Shown here in pieces: positions 1 through 5,265 of a DNA stretch of 5,372 nucleotides. Source of the DNA: H2-BAC3 sp045863035 (GTDB lineage Bacteria > Bacteroidota > Ignavibacteria > Ignavibacteriales > Ignavibacteriaceae); the NCBI GenBank assembly GCA_045863035.1, contig BTUV01000149.1:1-5372 (forward strand), given 5' to 3'. Below the pieces are notes generated by a model. The model had not been told where the DNA came from. It saw only the letters and a program-made list of their open reading frames with translations, and searched no databases. Positions within the stretch are counted from its first letter, which is position 1; each line of letters begins with the position of its first letter. The position numbers and the translations under genes are program-made.

Positions 1-49
1 TTAGATCGTATTCGTAGATTTTTACGATTTGGTCAGATTTTGGCAGAAG
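1..49 (-). pseudogene. Out-of-frame continuation of the AlbA_2/COG2865 gene, cut by the window edge
   Basis: On the minus strand the main frame ends at TGA (35-33). Shifting forward by one base gives an open frame to position 1 that reads SDQIVKIYEYDL. This fits the SDIxIKIYDDRIEI-type strand that follows HRDYS in COG2865 proteins. The new frame has its own stop at 52-50, so the shift must lie between about 49 and 36. The A4 run (41-38 on the minus strand) is the likeliest place: removing one A gives a continuous HRDYSLLTSAK-SDQIVKIYEYDL. It may be a true pseudogene or a sequencing/assembly error near the sequence end. Confidence 0.65.
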
Positions 50-932
50 TCAGGAGACTATAATCCCTGTGCACAACAGCATTTCGCAAGACCTCACGTA
101 CCGCCCCTAAAGGGTATTCCCATCTGCCTTTTGTGTAAACGCCCTCAATATATGAGTGCTGGTCAATGTGTCTCACAACAAATTTGAGCGCTTCAGCCGC
201 TTGATCGCCTATCTGATCAGTAATGGTTTTGTCATCAATCTTTGTGTCCGTGCTGGTTCCTTTGAATCGCGCGCATTCAATTTTAGCATAAGGAAAAAAT
301 TCCTTTCGGAAATCAAAATCCGAAAAAAGCACTAAAGCATTTGTCGGATAAATGGTATCACGCTGTACTTTGATTAACTGAAGTTTCGAAAGAGTGGTGT
401 TGTCTATCAACTCACCCGTCAGTGTAGTAAATTGCTGCCTGAATGCCGAAAAATCTAATTCTTGAAAGCTTTTTTCAAAGAAGGTTTCTCCGTCAAAAGA
501 AATGTTCCTTTTTCTTCGTTGCAGTTCTGCTATTATGGTTTCGTCCGCGATACGATTCGATGAACCTATCCGGATATAAGTGCCTTCGATTAAACCTTTA
601 GCACGAAGATGGTACGGAAAATCACTTCCGCGATGTATTTGCACTCGTAAAAAATATAGTCCATCCTCTGAATACACCGTAATATCAGGTACAATAAGCG
701 GGGCGCACTTATCATGAAGAATAGAAGTTATACTTTCCTCGGTCTTGAGCAATTCTTCCTCTGGAATACCCTTAATCATTCGTGGGGCATCAGATATTCC
801 AATATATATATCACCCCCGGCATCGTTGGCAAAGGCCACAGCGGTCTTGGCAAGACTGGATGCAGAAGGTAGTTTTTCCTTAAACTCTAATCTCCTGCCT
901 TCGGGAAGCTTAATGATCTCCTTAATCTGCAT
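33..932 (-). CDS. Schlafen AlbA_2 domain / COG2865-type putative DNA-binding ATPase-like protein, frame broken near the C-terminal part
   Basis: The 299-residue frame begins with an AlbA_2 domain (about residues 8-145). Visible motifs are LEFKE at 15-19, FANDAGGDIYIGISD at 34-48 and YIRIGSSNRIAD at 119-130, the usual signature of this divergent AAA_4/AlbA_2 fold. A middle region (about 150-270) follows. Then REVLRNAVVHRDYS (279-292) matches the N-box that opens the GHKL-type ATPase domain (HATPase_c_4) of COG2865 proteins. These are annotated as predicted transcriptional regulators or helicase-related proteins; no exact role is claimed. Family members usually run on for 100 or more residues, but this frame stops seven residues after the N-box because of an apparent 1-nt shift (separate entry). 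The ATG follows TAATG context with no clear Shine-Dalgarno. It lies 56 nt beyond the small secreted-protein gene, so it may be a separate unit. Domain assignment is firm; function is inferred. Confidence 0.85.
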   Translation of the reverse strand: MQIKEIIKLPEGRRLEFKEKLPSASSLAKTAVAFANDAGGDIYIGISDAPRMIKGIPEEELLKTEESITSILHDKCAPLIVPDITVYSEDGLYFLRVQIHRGSDFPYHLRAKGLIEGTYIRIGSSNRIADETIIAELQRRKRNISFDGETFFEKSFQELDFSAFRQQFTTLTGELIDNTTLSKLQLIKVQRDTIYPTNALVLFSDFDFRKEFFPYAKIECARFKGTSTDTKIDDKTITDQIGDQAAEALKFVVRHIDQHSYIEGVYTKGRWEYPLGAVREVLRNAVVHRDYSLLTSAKI

Positions 933-988
933 TACTGTTTGGTATTAAGTTTTTAACCAAAAAATGTACGTATTGAGTTATTGTAATT

Positions 989-1327
989 TTACTTCATCAA
1001 CTCAGAATTTTTATCAATATACCCATCCTTCACCAATGATTCATACGACCGGTAGGTAATCACGGTAACTTCTTCTCCCTCAAAAAATCCTTTTGCTTCA
1101 ATTTTAACTCCGCCAATTTCCTTGCTGATTTTTACTTCCGCGAGGAGTTTGTCCTGTTCTATCAGTTTATATTCATCGCGGCTTCTTTTATCCTTCAGAT
1201 TTGAAAGACCGTACTGAAGCCCTTTCTTCGCATTGGCGTAAGCTGTGTCAAGCTGCCCGGTTGATGAAGCCGGCATCGATGTGGTAAGAATAAAAACTGC
1301 AAATAATGAAATTAAAAAGCGAGTCAT
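989..1327 (-). CDS. Small predicted secreted/periplasmic protein of unknown function (112 aa)
   Basis: I do not recognise a named family. The N-terminus is a typical Sec signal peptide: MTR, a hydrophobic core at about residues 4-15 (FLISLFAVFILT), then a small-residue zone ending around PASS at 19-22, where cleavage is likely. There is no lipobox cysteine and no later transmembrane segment. The mature part of about 90 residues is rich in Lys and Glu. It starts with a probable helix (LDTAYANAKKGLQYGLSNLKD), followed by alternating strand-like stretches (LAEVKISKEI, VKIEAKGFFEGEEVTVITY). Its start lies 31 nt after the META lipoprotein stop, with a purine-rich GGGCGGAAAAC just before the ATG, so co-transcription with that gene is likely. 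A shared envelope role with the lipoprotein is an inference from position only. Confidence 0.7.
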   Translation of the reverse strand: MTRFLISLFAVFILTTSMPASSTGQLDTAYANAKKGLQYGLSNLKDKRSRDEYKLIEQDKLLAEVKISKEIGGVKIEAKGFFEGEEVTVITYRSYESLVKDGYIDKNSELMK

Positions 1328-1358
1328 GTTTTCCGCCCGTTCGTTTTATGTTATATAT

Positions 1359-1778
1359 CTAATTCTTTTTTCTGAATACTGCTATAAGTGTTGATTTATA
1401 GTAGAAATATAGTTTTTCCTCCCGTATTTCCCAAAAGAATGCTGTTTTAAGCATGTGTACCAGTTTTTGCTCGGTTTCAAATGACTGCTCGCAAAATTCA
1501 ACCGGGTCGCTGAATGTTTTGAAATGTATTTTTTTTCCGTTTATGCTGAAGTCTCCGGTTATGTCATTACATCCGCCGGTTGCATAAAACTTATCGTTGG
1601 TACGGTCCATTTTAAGCATTGGCTGAATGGCTGCTTTGGAATAATCAGCAGTATATATCGTGTCTGCCAGCCACTCATATCGTGTAAGTGAATCAACAGG
1701 GTCAGCCGGTCCGCGGTCGCAGGCCTGCAGCAGAAATACAACCGATAAAAGCGTCAGCAGATATTTCAGTGAAACCAT
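1359..1778 (-). CDS. META/HslJ-like domain lipoprotein
   Basis: The protein has 139 residues. The N-terminus is a lipoprotein signal: positive MVSLK, hydrophobic core, then lipobox LQAC with Cys20 as the predicted lipidated residue, so it should be membrane-anchored. The rest fits one small META (HslJ-type) domain: Trp36 in the opening strand, GGCN at 68-71 followed by ITGDFSINGKKIHF, a second Cys at 96 that could pair with Cys70, and a closing pair of strands (LYFYYKSTLIAVF, about 123-135). META proteins in other bacteria (for example HslJ) are linked to stress or novobiocin resistance, but their biochemical role is unclear. It begins 17 nt after the glycosyltransferase stop and has a good Shine-Dalgarno overlapping that stop, so it very likely shares the transcript. 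Confidence 0.82.
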   Translation of the reverse strand: MVSLKYLLTLLSVVFLLQACDRGPADPVDSLTRYEWLADTIYTADYSKAAIQPMLKMDRTNDKFYATGGCNDITGDFSINGKKIHFKTFSDPVEFCEQSFETEQKLVHMLKTAFFWEIREEKLYFYYKSTLIAVFRKKN

Positions 1779-1791
1779 TAGTATCTCATTT

Positions 1792-1798
1792 CTCCTTA
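1792..1798 (-). promoter_or_regulatory. Ribosome binding site TAAGGAG overlapping the glycosyltransferase stop
   Basis: The TAA stop of the glycosyltransferase (1798-1796) runs straight into GGAG, making TAAGGAG. This is the only canonical Shine-Dalgarno seen before a gene here. It sits 13 nt before the ATG at 1778, rather long. A closer ATG at 1789 gives only Met-Arg-Tyr-stop and is out of frame, so the 1778 start with its lipoprotein signal is preferred. Confidence 0.6.
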
Positions 1799-2908
1799 AA
1801 TACGAATATCTTTTTTATAAAAATCAATCACCCGGTCAGTGAGCACCTGCAGATCAAAATGTTTAATGGCTCTTTGGCGGGAGTTTCTGCCCAACCGGCC
1901 GCGCATCTCCGCGTCTTCAATCAAACGGCTGATTTTTTCCGCAAGATCATCTCCATCCTTCACCTGAAAAAGAAGTGAGGTCTGACCGTCAACGGCTATA
2001 TCAAGAATACCGTCTTTGTTTGAACAGACAGAAGCAACTCCCATGGAAAGCGCCTCAGCCAACGCGATACCGAATGCCTCGTTGTGTGAGGGAAAGACAA
2101 ATATATCCAGCGCGGCAAGTACGGTACGCACATCTTTACGGAAGCCGGTGAAAATCATATTGCCAAGGTCCGCTTCCCGCGCAAGTTTTTTAATTCCTTC
2201 CGCGTAATCATCCTCCCCTTTACTTGCTTCTCCGACAATCAGATATTTAACGCTGCTGTGTTTTTTATTCAGAATGCCGGCAGCGTGAATCATCTCTTCG
2301 TGACCCTTCCCTTTGCTGAAACGGGCCAACATACCGATAAGAATTTCATCGTCGGCTATTTTAAACTCATTTCGCAACAGCGTTCTGTCAGCTTTTGCGG
2401 GGTCAAAGTGATTGGTATCAATAGCGTTATGCAAAAGAGAAATCCGTTCAGTACTGACCGGAGTAGTTTCCTCAAGATTATTTTCAATCACGCGGCTTAT
2501 TGCAAAAACACGCGTTACACGGTTATATATCCACTTGTGCAGCGCATCCTTTTTTACAATAAACGAACCAACCTGTTTAGTAAGATACAACGGTATCCGC
2601 GATCTGGAAATACGCAAAGCCGGTACCAAAATCCAAAGGTCTTTAGAGGCCTGAGTATGGACAAGATCATAGCGGTTTTTTTGTATCAGATTTTTCAATG
2701 CAAGTATTTCAGCCGGATGAAAGTATCCTGATGCTTTAACCGGATATACTGAAAGCTGTTGCTCTTTTGCCTCATCAAAAAGTTTTGAGCCCGGGTATGC
2801 AAGCAGATGAACCTCATGCCCGCGCGCAATAAGCTGATGCACGCAGGTGAGCGTGTACATTTCCATACCGCCCCAGCTTCGCGACAGACATGAGTAAAGA
2901 ATCTTCAT
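1796..2908 (-). CDS. GT4-family glycosyltransferase (GT-B fold)
   Basis: The 370-residue protein has the two-domain GT-B layout of retaining GT4 enzymes that transfer a sugar from a nucleotide-sugar donor, usually in LPS, capsule or exopolysaccharide synthesis. The N-terminal acceptor domain (about 1-175) opens with MKILYSCLSRSWGGMEMYTL, the glycine-rich loop following strand 1. The C-terminal donor domain starts near 188 (ILIGMLARFSKGKGHE, with Arg196 and Lys199/Lys201 where donor phosphates are bound). It contains the E-x7-E pair Glu277 and Glu285 in NEAFGIALAEALSMG, and ends with the cross-over helix (about 325-368). No transmembrane segment is obvious, so it is probably cytosolic or peripheral. 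Its ATG overlaps the lysA stop by one base and has no Shine-Dalgarno, implying translational coupling. Sugar and acceptor cannot be told from sequence alone. Confidence 0.92.
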   Translation of the reverse strand: MKILYSCLSRSWGGMEMYTLTCVHQLIARGHEVHLLAYPGSKLFDEAKEQQLSVYPVKASGYFHPAEILALKNLIQKNRYDLVHTQASKDLWILVPALRISRSRIPLYLTKQVGSFIVKKDALHKWIYNRVTRVFAISRVIENNLEETTPVSTERISLLHNAIDTNHFDPAKADRTLLRNEFKIADDEILIGMLARFSKGKGHEEMIHAAGILNKKHSSVKYLIVGEASKGEDDYAEGIKKLAREADLGNMIFTGFRKDVRTVLAALDIFVFPSHNEAFGIALAEALSMGVASVCSNKDGILDIAVDGQTSLLFQVKDGDDLAEKISRLIEDAEMRGRLGRNSRQRAIKHFDLQVLTDRVIDFYKKDIRI

Positions 2909-2910
2909 TA
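2906..2910 (-). other. TAATG stop/start overlap coupling lysA to the glycosyltransferase
   Basis: The lysA stop TAA (2910-2908) and the glycosyltransferase ATG (2908-2906) share one A. No purine-rich ribosome site precedes the second gene, so ribosomes finishing lysA probably restart here. This ties the output of the two genes together. Confidence 0.75.
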
Positions 2911-4191
2911 CGTATCAGTTTTTTTTACGTTAAGCAAATCTTCTTCATCATAAAACAGATGCTCATACGTTTCACGGCCGCGAACAAGGCGGAATGAATT
3001 ACCGTCAACCATTACCTCGGGGACTCTCCGGCGGGCGTTATAATTTGAGGACATCACCATACCATAAGCGCCGGCTGACATCACGGCCAGAAGTTCATCG
3101 TGTTGAGGTGTTTGCAATGCCCGTTTCCGGGTAAAGAAGTCTCCGCTTTCGCAGACCGGACCCACAACATCAGTCACCACTTCAGGTTCATCGCGAAGGG
3201 TAAGGGGCTGCACGTGATGATACGCGTCGTATATACTCGGCCGCAGCAGATCATTCATGGCACCGTCTGTTACGATGAAGTGTTTGTCCTCAGCTTCCTT
3301 TATATATAAAACCTTTACGACAAGAATTCCGCCGTTCCCGGTGAGATAGCGCCCCGGTTCAAAAAAGACGTCGCAGTCAAGTTTTTTAAGGGTAGGCATG
3401 ATAACCGAGGCAAGCTCCCGCGGGGTGAATGGAGTTTCATCTTCATATCGGATACCGATACCGCCGCCTATATCAAAATGTTCAAGGGTAAGACCGCTTC
3501 GTTGCACTTCAAAGTAAACATCAGCCAGTTTCTCAACTGCTTCCTTAAACGGCGCTGTGGTGGTAATCTGCGAGCCGATGTGCATATCAATACCGGTAAA
3601 GCGCACATTCGGGAACTCCTGATAGTTCTTATATATATTGAGCGCGAGCGGTTTGCTTATGCCGAATTTGTTTTCACTCAGTCCGGTTGATATATACGGA
3701 TGGGTCCGCGGATTAACATCGGGGTTAACGCGGATGGCAACCGGCGCTGTGATGCCCAATTCACCGGCGATGCGGTTGATAAGGGCTATTTCATCTTTTG
3801 ATTCCGCCTTAATCATAATTACCCCCTGCTCAAGCCCTGCTTTAATTTCAGCAGCGGTTTTACCCACGCCGGTCAGAATCATATCGCTTCCTTTTACGCC
3901 GGCTTTGATAGCGCGCAGCATTTCCCCCTCGGAGTTCACATCCATCCCCGCGCCAAGCTGTTTAAACTCGCGGATAACCGAAAGATTGCCATTTGATTTA
4001 ACCGCGTAAAAAATCCGGTGCTTAATTTTCTTAAAAGCGTTGGCAAAAGAGTGATATTGATCGCGGAAGTGGGCTGCACTATAGATGTAAACCGGAGTGC
4101 CAAACTGACGGGCGATATCCTCTACACATACATCACCGCAGAAAAGTTTAGCATCGCGGTAATGAAAATCACCGAAAGAATCCTGAGACAT
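2908..4191 (-). CDS. lysA: Diaminopimelate decarboxylase
   Basis: LysA catalyses the last step of lysine synthesis: PLP-dependent decarboxylation of meso-2,6-diaminopimelate to L-lysine and CO2, in the cytosol. The 427-residue length is normal for the fold-type III (alanine racemase-like) group IV decarboxylases. Visible signatures, in order: YAVKSN at 62-67 with Lys65 as the PLP Schiff-base lysine; MDVNSEGE at 83-90; HIGSQ at 204-208; the phosphate-binding GGG at 242-244; EPGR at 278-281; CESGD at 347-351 with Cys347 as the catalytic cysteine from the partner subunit; and GAYGMVMSSNYN at 374-385. All key residues are present, so the enzyme should be active as a dimer. It is the first gene of the probable lysA-glycosyltransferase-META-small protein unit. 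The start was chosen because it precedes the DFHYRDAKLFCGDV segment typical of family N-termini, although no Shine-Dalgarno is visible. Confidence 0.96.
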   Translation of the reverse strand: MSQDSFGDFHYRDAKLFCGDVCVEDIARQFGTPVYIYSAAHFRDQYHSFANAFKKIKHRIFYAVKSNGNLSVIREFKQLGAGMDVNSEGEMLRAIKAGVKGSDMILTGVGKTAAEIKAGLEQGVIMIKAESKDEIALINRIAGELGITAPVAIRVNPDVNPRTHPYISTGLSENKFGISKPLALNIYKNYQEFPNVRFTGIDMHIGSQITTTAPFKEAVEKLADVYFEVQRSGLTLEHFDIGGGIGIRYEDETPFTPRELASVIMPTLKKLDCDVFFEPGRYLTGNGGILVVKVLYIKEAEDKHFIVTDGAMNDLLRPSIYDAYHHVQPLTLRDEPEVVTDVVGPVCESGDFFTRKRALQTPQHDELLAVMSAGAYGMVMSSNYNARRRVPEVMVDGNSFRLVRGRETYEHLFYDEEDLLNVKKTDT

Positions 4192-4220
4192 GAGCTGCTT
4201 AGTTACTGAAAGAAAGGGTG

Positions 4221-4249
4221 CAATTTACGAAAAAACGGGGGTGTGCGAA
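4221..4249 (-). promoter_or_regulatory. Possible Bacteroidota-type promoter for lysA
   Basis: On the minus strand TAAATTG (4227-4221) lies about 30 nt before the lysA ATG and resembles, imperfectly, the TAnnTTTG -7 box of Bacteroidota-type sigma factors. TTCG (4249-4246), 18 nt upstream, could be a degenerate -33 TTTG. Both boxes carry mismatches, so this is a weak call. Confidence 0.22.
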
Positions 4250-4310
4250 GGCTGTTTTAGTAAAAAATCACCGCTCCTGACTGAAATAGGGGAGTTAATA
4301 AAGCCGGGAT

Positions 4311-4372
4311 GCAGATTTGTAATAATTCCTACAAATTTGCGCATATTTGTCAGAATTTCATTACAAATTTGC
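4311..4372. promoter_or_regulatory. Cluster of four CAAATTTG-like sites arranged as inverted repeats upstream of lysA
   Basis: Four half-sites alternate in orientation: GCAGATTTGTA (4311-4321), TACAAATTTGC (4330-4340), GCATATTTGT (4341-4350) and TACAAATTTGC (4362-4372). Sites one and two form an inverted repeat with an 8-nt centre, two and three abut as a 20-bp near-palindrome, and three and four form another inverted repeat. The core 8-mers start at 4312, 4332, 4342 and 4364, that is 20, 10 and 22 bp apart and close to whole helical turns. The cluster lies 120-181 bp before the lysA start and no gene reads out to the right. An operator for a multimeric regulator, or overlapping promoter boxes, fits best; the regulator is unknown. 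Confidence 0.5.
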
Positions 4373-4390
4373 AATATTATCCAGCTAATT

Positions 4391-4416
4391 GAACAGGATT
4401 AAGGGATGAACAGGAT
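4391..4416. repeat. Short direct repeat of GAACAGGAT
   Basis: GAACAGGAT occurs at 4391-4399 and 4408-4416, 17 bp apart, with GGATGA also repeated (4404-4409 and 4413-4418). It resembles the AACAGGAT-type intergenic repeats seen, from general knowledge, in many unrelated bacterial genomes. Function unknown. Confidence 0.45.
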
Positions 4417-4472
4417 GATCGAGATGGGGAAGGGGCAATTTCCAAAACGCCAGCGGCGCGAGATATTAATAA

Positions 4473-4510
4473 CACAAGAGAATAACCGCCTCCATCCGGA
4501 TTATCTTGTG
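4473..4510. repeat. Imperfect hairpin with CACAAGA/TCTTGTG foot
   Basis: CACAAGA (4473-4479) pairs perfectly with TCTTGTG (4504-4510). After one mismatch AAT pairs with ATT, then CCG (4486-4488) with CGG (4497-4499) past a two-base bulge, leaving an 8-nt loop. It abuts the first GGGTCTGAGACGA motif, so it may mark the left border of the repeat zone. Confidence 0.45.
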
Positions 4511-4578
4511 CGGGTCTGAGACGACGCAATCGCTTGGGTTTCGCGCCTGCGGGTCTGAGACGATGCGTGCATCGTCTC
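4509..4578. repeat. Degraded hairpin-B relatives: duplicated TGCGGGTCTGAGACGA and a GAGACGATGC palindrome
   Basis: TGCGGGTCTGAGACGA occurs at 4509-4524 and 4549-4564 (first base differs only in context). The first copy continues as GAGACGACGCAATCGC (4518-4533), one base away from the hairpin-B arm, but has no right arm. The second forms a near-perfect palindrome, GAGACGATGC (4557-4566), GT, GCATCGTCTC (4569-4578), a short version of the same stem. These look like relics of the element that is intact farther right. Confidence 0.55.
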
Positions 4579-4592
4579 TTCGGATTTTTCCT

Positions 4593-4609
4593 CAATCCCG
4601 GAGGGATTG
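4593..4609. repeat. Palindrome CAATCCC-GGA-GGGATTG
   Basis: A 7-bp stem closes a GGA triloop. It has the same design (CC-GGA-GG core) as the palindrome at 4648-4664 and, on the other strand, the ACCCC-TCC-GGGGT unit at 5036-5048, but a different outer stem. Confidence 0.6.
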
Positions 4610-4647
4610 CAGATTGGTAGAATAATGGAATTAGCCCAACACATCCC

Positions 4648-4664
4648 TGACTCCGGAGGAGTCA
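4648..4664. repeat. Palindrome TGACTCC-GGA-GGAGTCA
   Basis: This is a perfect 7-bp stem around GGA with a stem sequence unrelated to its neighbour at 4593 apart from the CC/GG next to the loop. It is not followed by a T-run on the + strand; on the minus strand a T-run precedes rather than follows it, so it is not a terminator. Confidence 0.6.
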
Positions 4665-4713
4665 AAAATCATTGTGCGAAAAAAAATTTATTTGCAAAAA
4701 CTGATAATGTTTT

Positions 4714-4794
4714 GTAGAGACGTCGCAAATGCTAACCGGATTTTGAATTATATACAATGTTTTGCATTTGCGGCGTCTCATGTGTCGCGGATGC
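4714..4794 (+). repeat. Hairpin element A, copy 1 (GTAG foot, REP-like)
   Basis: Arms GAGACGTCGCAAATGC (4717-4732) and GCATTTGCGGCGTCTC (4764-4779) pair over 16 positions with a single T-G mismatch (4723/4773), which is a G-U wobble if transcribed from the + strand. The loop is 31 nt and AT-rich. GTAG stands at the 5' foot, the tetranucleotide typical of REP palindromes recognised by RAYT transposases. The 15 nt after the right arm are conserved with copy 2. Confidence 0.65.
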
Positions 4795-4830
4795 TGGGTG
4801 GGCGGTGTGCGTGTCTGGGGGTGTACGGGT

Positions 4831-4917
4831 CTGAGACGATGCAATCGCATGGATTTTAGTGTTTATGAAAAATCGTGGTGGCGATTGCATCGTCTATACG
4901 CGGAGGTATATATCGTT
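4831..4917 (+). repeat. Hairpin element B, copy 1
   Basis: Arms AGACGATGCAATCGC (4834-4848) and GCGATTGCATCGTCT (4881-4895) pair perfectly over 15 bp. Inside the 32-nt loop GATTTT (4852-4857) can pair with AAAATC (4869-4874), giving a nested second stem. The tail holds TATAC-GCGGAG-GTATA, a small dyad. All 87 bases recur unchanged in copy 2. Confidence 0.65.
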
Positions 4918-4931
4918 GCTATCATAATGTC

Positions 4932-5048
4932 ACCCCTTCGGGGTTTTGGGATGGGCGGCGTTTTTTGGTTTCTACAATAATTTCACCCCTTCGGGGTTTG
5001 GGGGTTGTTGGGTTTTGCGGTGTTATTAATATGTCACCCCTCCGGGGT
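4932..5048. repeat. Three ACCCC-NNC-GGGGT mini-palindromes, first cluster
   Basis: Units lie at 4932-4944 and 4985-4997 (both with TTC loops) and 5036-5048 (TCC loop), 53 and 51 bp apart. Each has a 5-bp stem and a 3-nt loop, or C(TTCG)G if read as a tetraloop. They are separated by G- and T-rich DNA containing GGGCGGCGTTTTTT and TTTCTACAATAAT, which also occur in the second cluster. Confidence 0.7.
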
Positions 5049-5060
5049 TGATTTTTTTTT

Positions 5061-5141
5061 GTAGAGACGTCGCAAATGCCAACCGGATTTTGAATTATAT
5101 ATAATGTTTTGCATTTGCGGCGTCTCATGTGTCGCGGATGC
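5061..5141 (+). repeat. Hairpin element A, copy 2
   Basis: Same 16-nt arms (5064-5079 and 5111-5126), 31-nt loop and GTAG foot as copy 1. It differs only at 5080 and 5102, both inside the loop. It is preceded by a run of ten T residues (5052-5060 and nearby). Confidence 0.65.
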
Positions 5142-5178
5142 GGAACGGCGGATGTTGGGGGTTTGAGGGTGGGCGTGC

Positions 5179-5265
5179 CTGAGACGATGCAATCGCATGG
5201 ATTTTAGTGTTTATGAAAAATCGTGGTGGCGATTGCATCGTCTATACGCGGAGGTATATATCGTT
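5179..5265 (+). repeat. Hairpin element B, copy 2
   Basis: Identical to copy 1 over 87 nt. The arms are at 5182-5196 and 5229-5243, with the same nested inner stem and tail. Confidence 0.65.

Noticed and set aside
938..961. TTTGGT/ACCAAA hairpin between the secreted-protein gene and the AlbA_2 gene as a terminator
   Set aside because: It has only six base pairs and is AT-rich, and in the direction of transcription the T-run precedes the stem instead of following it.
1778..1789. Three-codon leader ORF (Met-Arg-Tyr-stop) overlapping the META gene start
   Set aside because: Only two bases separate its ATG from the AAGGAG, too few for initiation; probably chance.
2258..2731. A 157-codon open frame on the + strand opposite the glycosyltransferase
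   Set aside because: It is antisense to a gene with clear family motifs and shows no domain; it is a shadow of the real frame.
3638..4009. A 123-codon open frame on the + strand opposite lysA
   Set aside because: It lies wholly antisense to conserved lysA sequence and reads as a Ser/Pro/Ile-rich string with no recognisable fold.
4192..4310. Lysine riboswitch in the lysA leader
   Set aside because: I could not find the multi-helix arrangement or conserved L-box core. Only weak 4-5 bp pairings are visible.
4377..4595. A 72-codon minus-strand open frame rich in Arg and Pro
   Set aside because: It covers the palindrome patch, has no ribosome site, and its composition follows the repeats.
4714..4895. 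Integron attC sites
   Set aside because: The hairpins lack the RYYYAAC/GTTRRRY core sites and there are no cassette genes between them.
4674..5128. Open frames of 60-72 codons on both strands through the repeats
   Set aside because: They run across hairpin arms and palindromes, recur with the repeat units, overlap one another and give low-complexity peptides such as NPEGVTL, typical of spurious calls.
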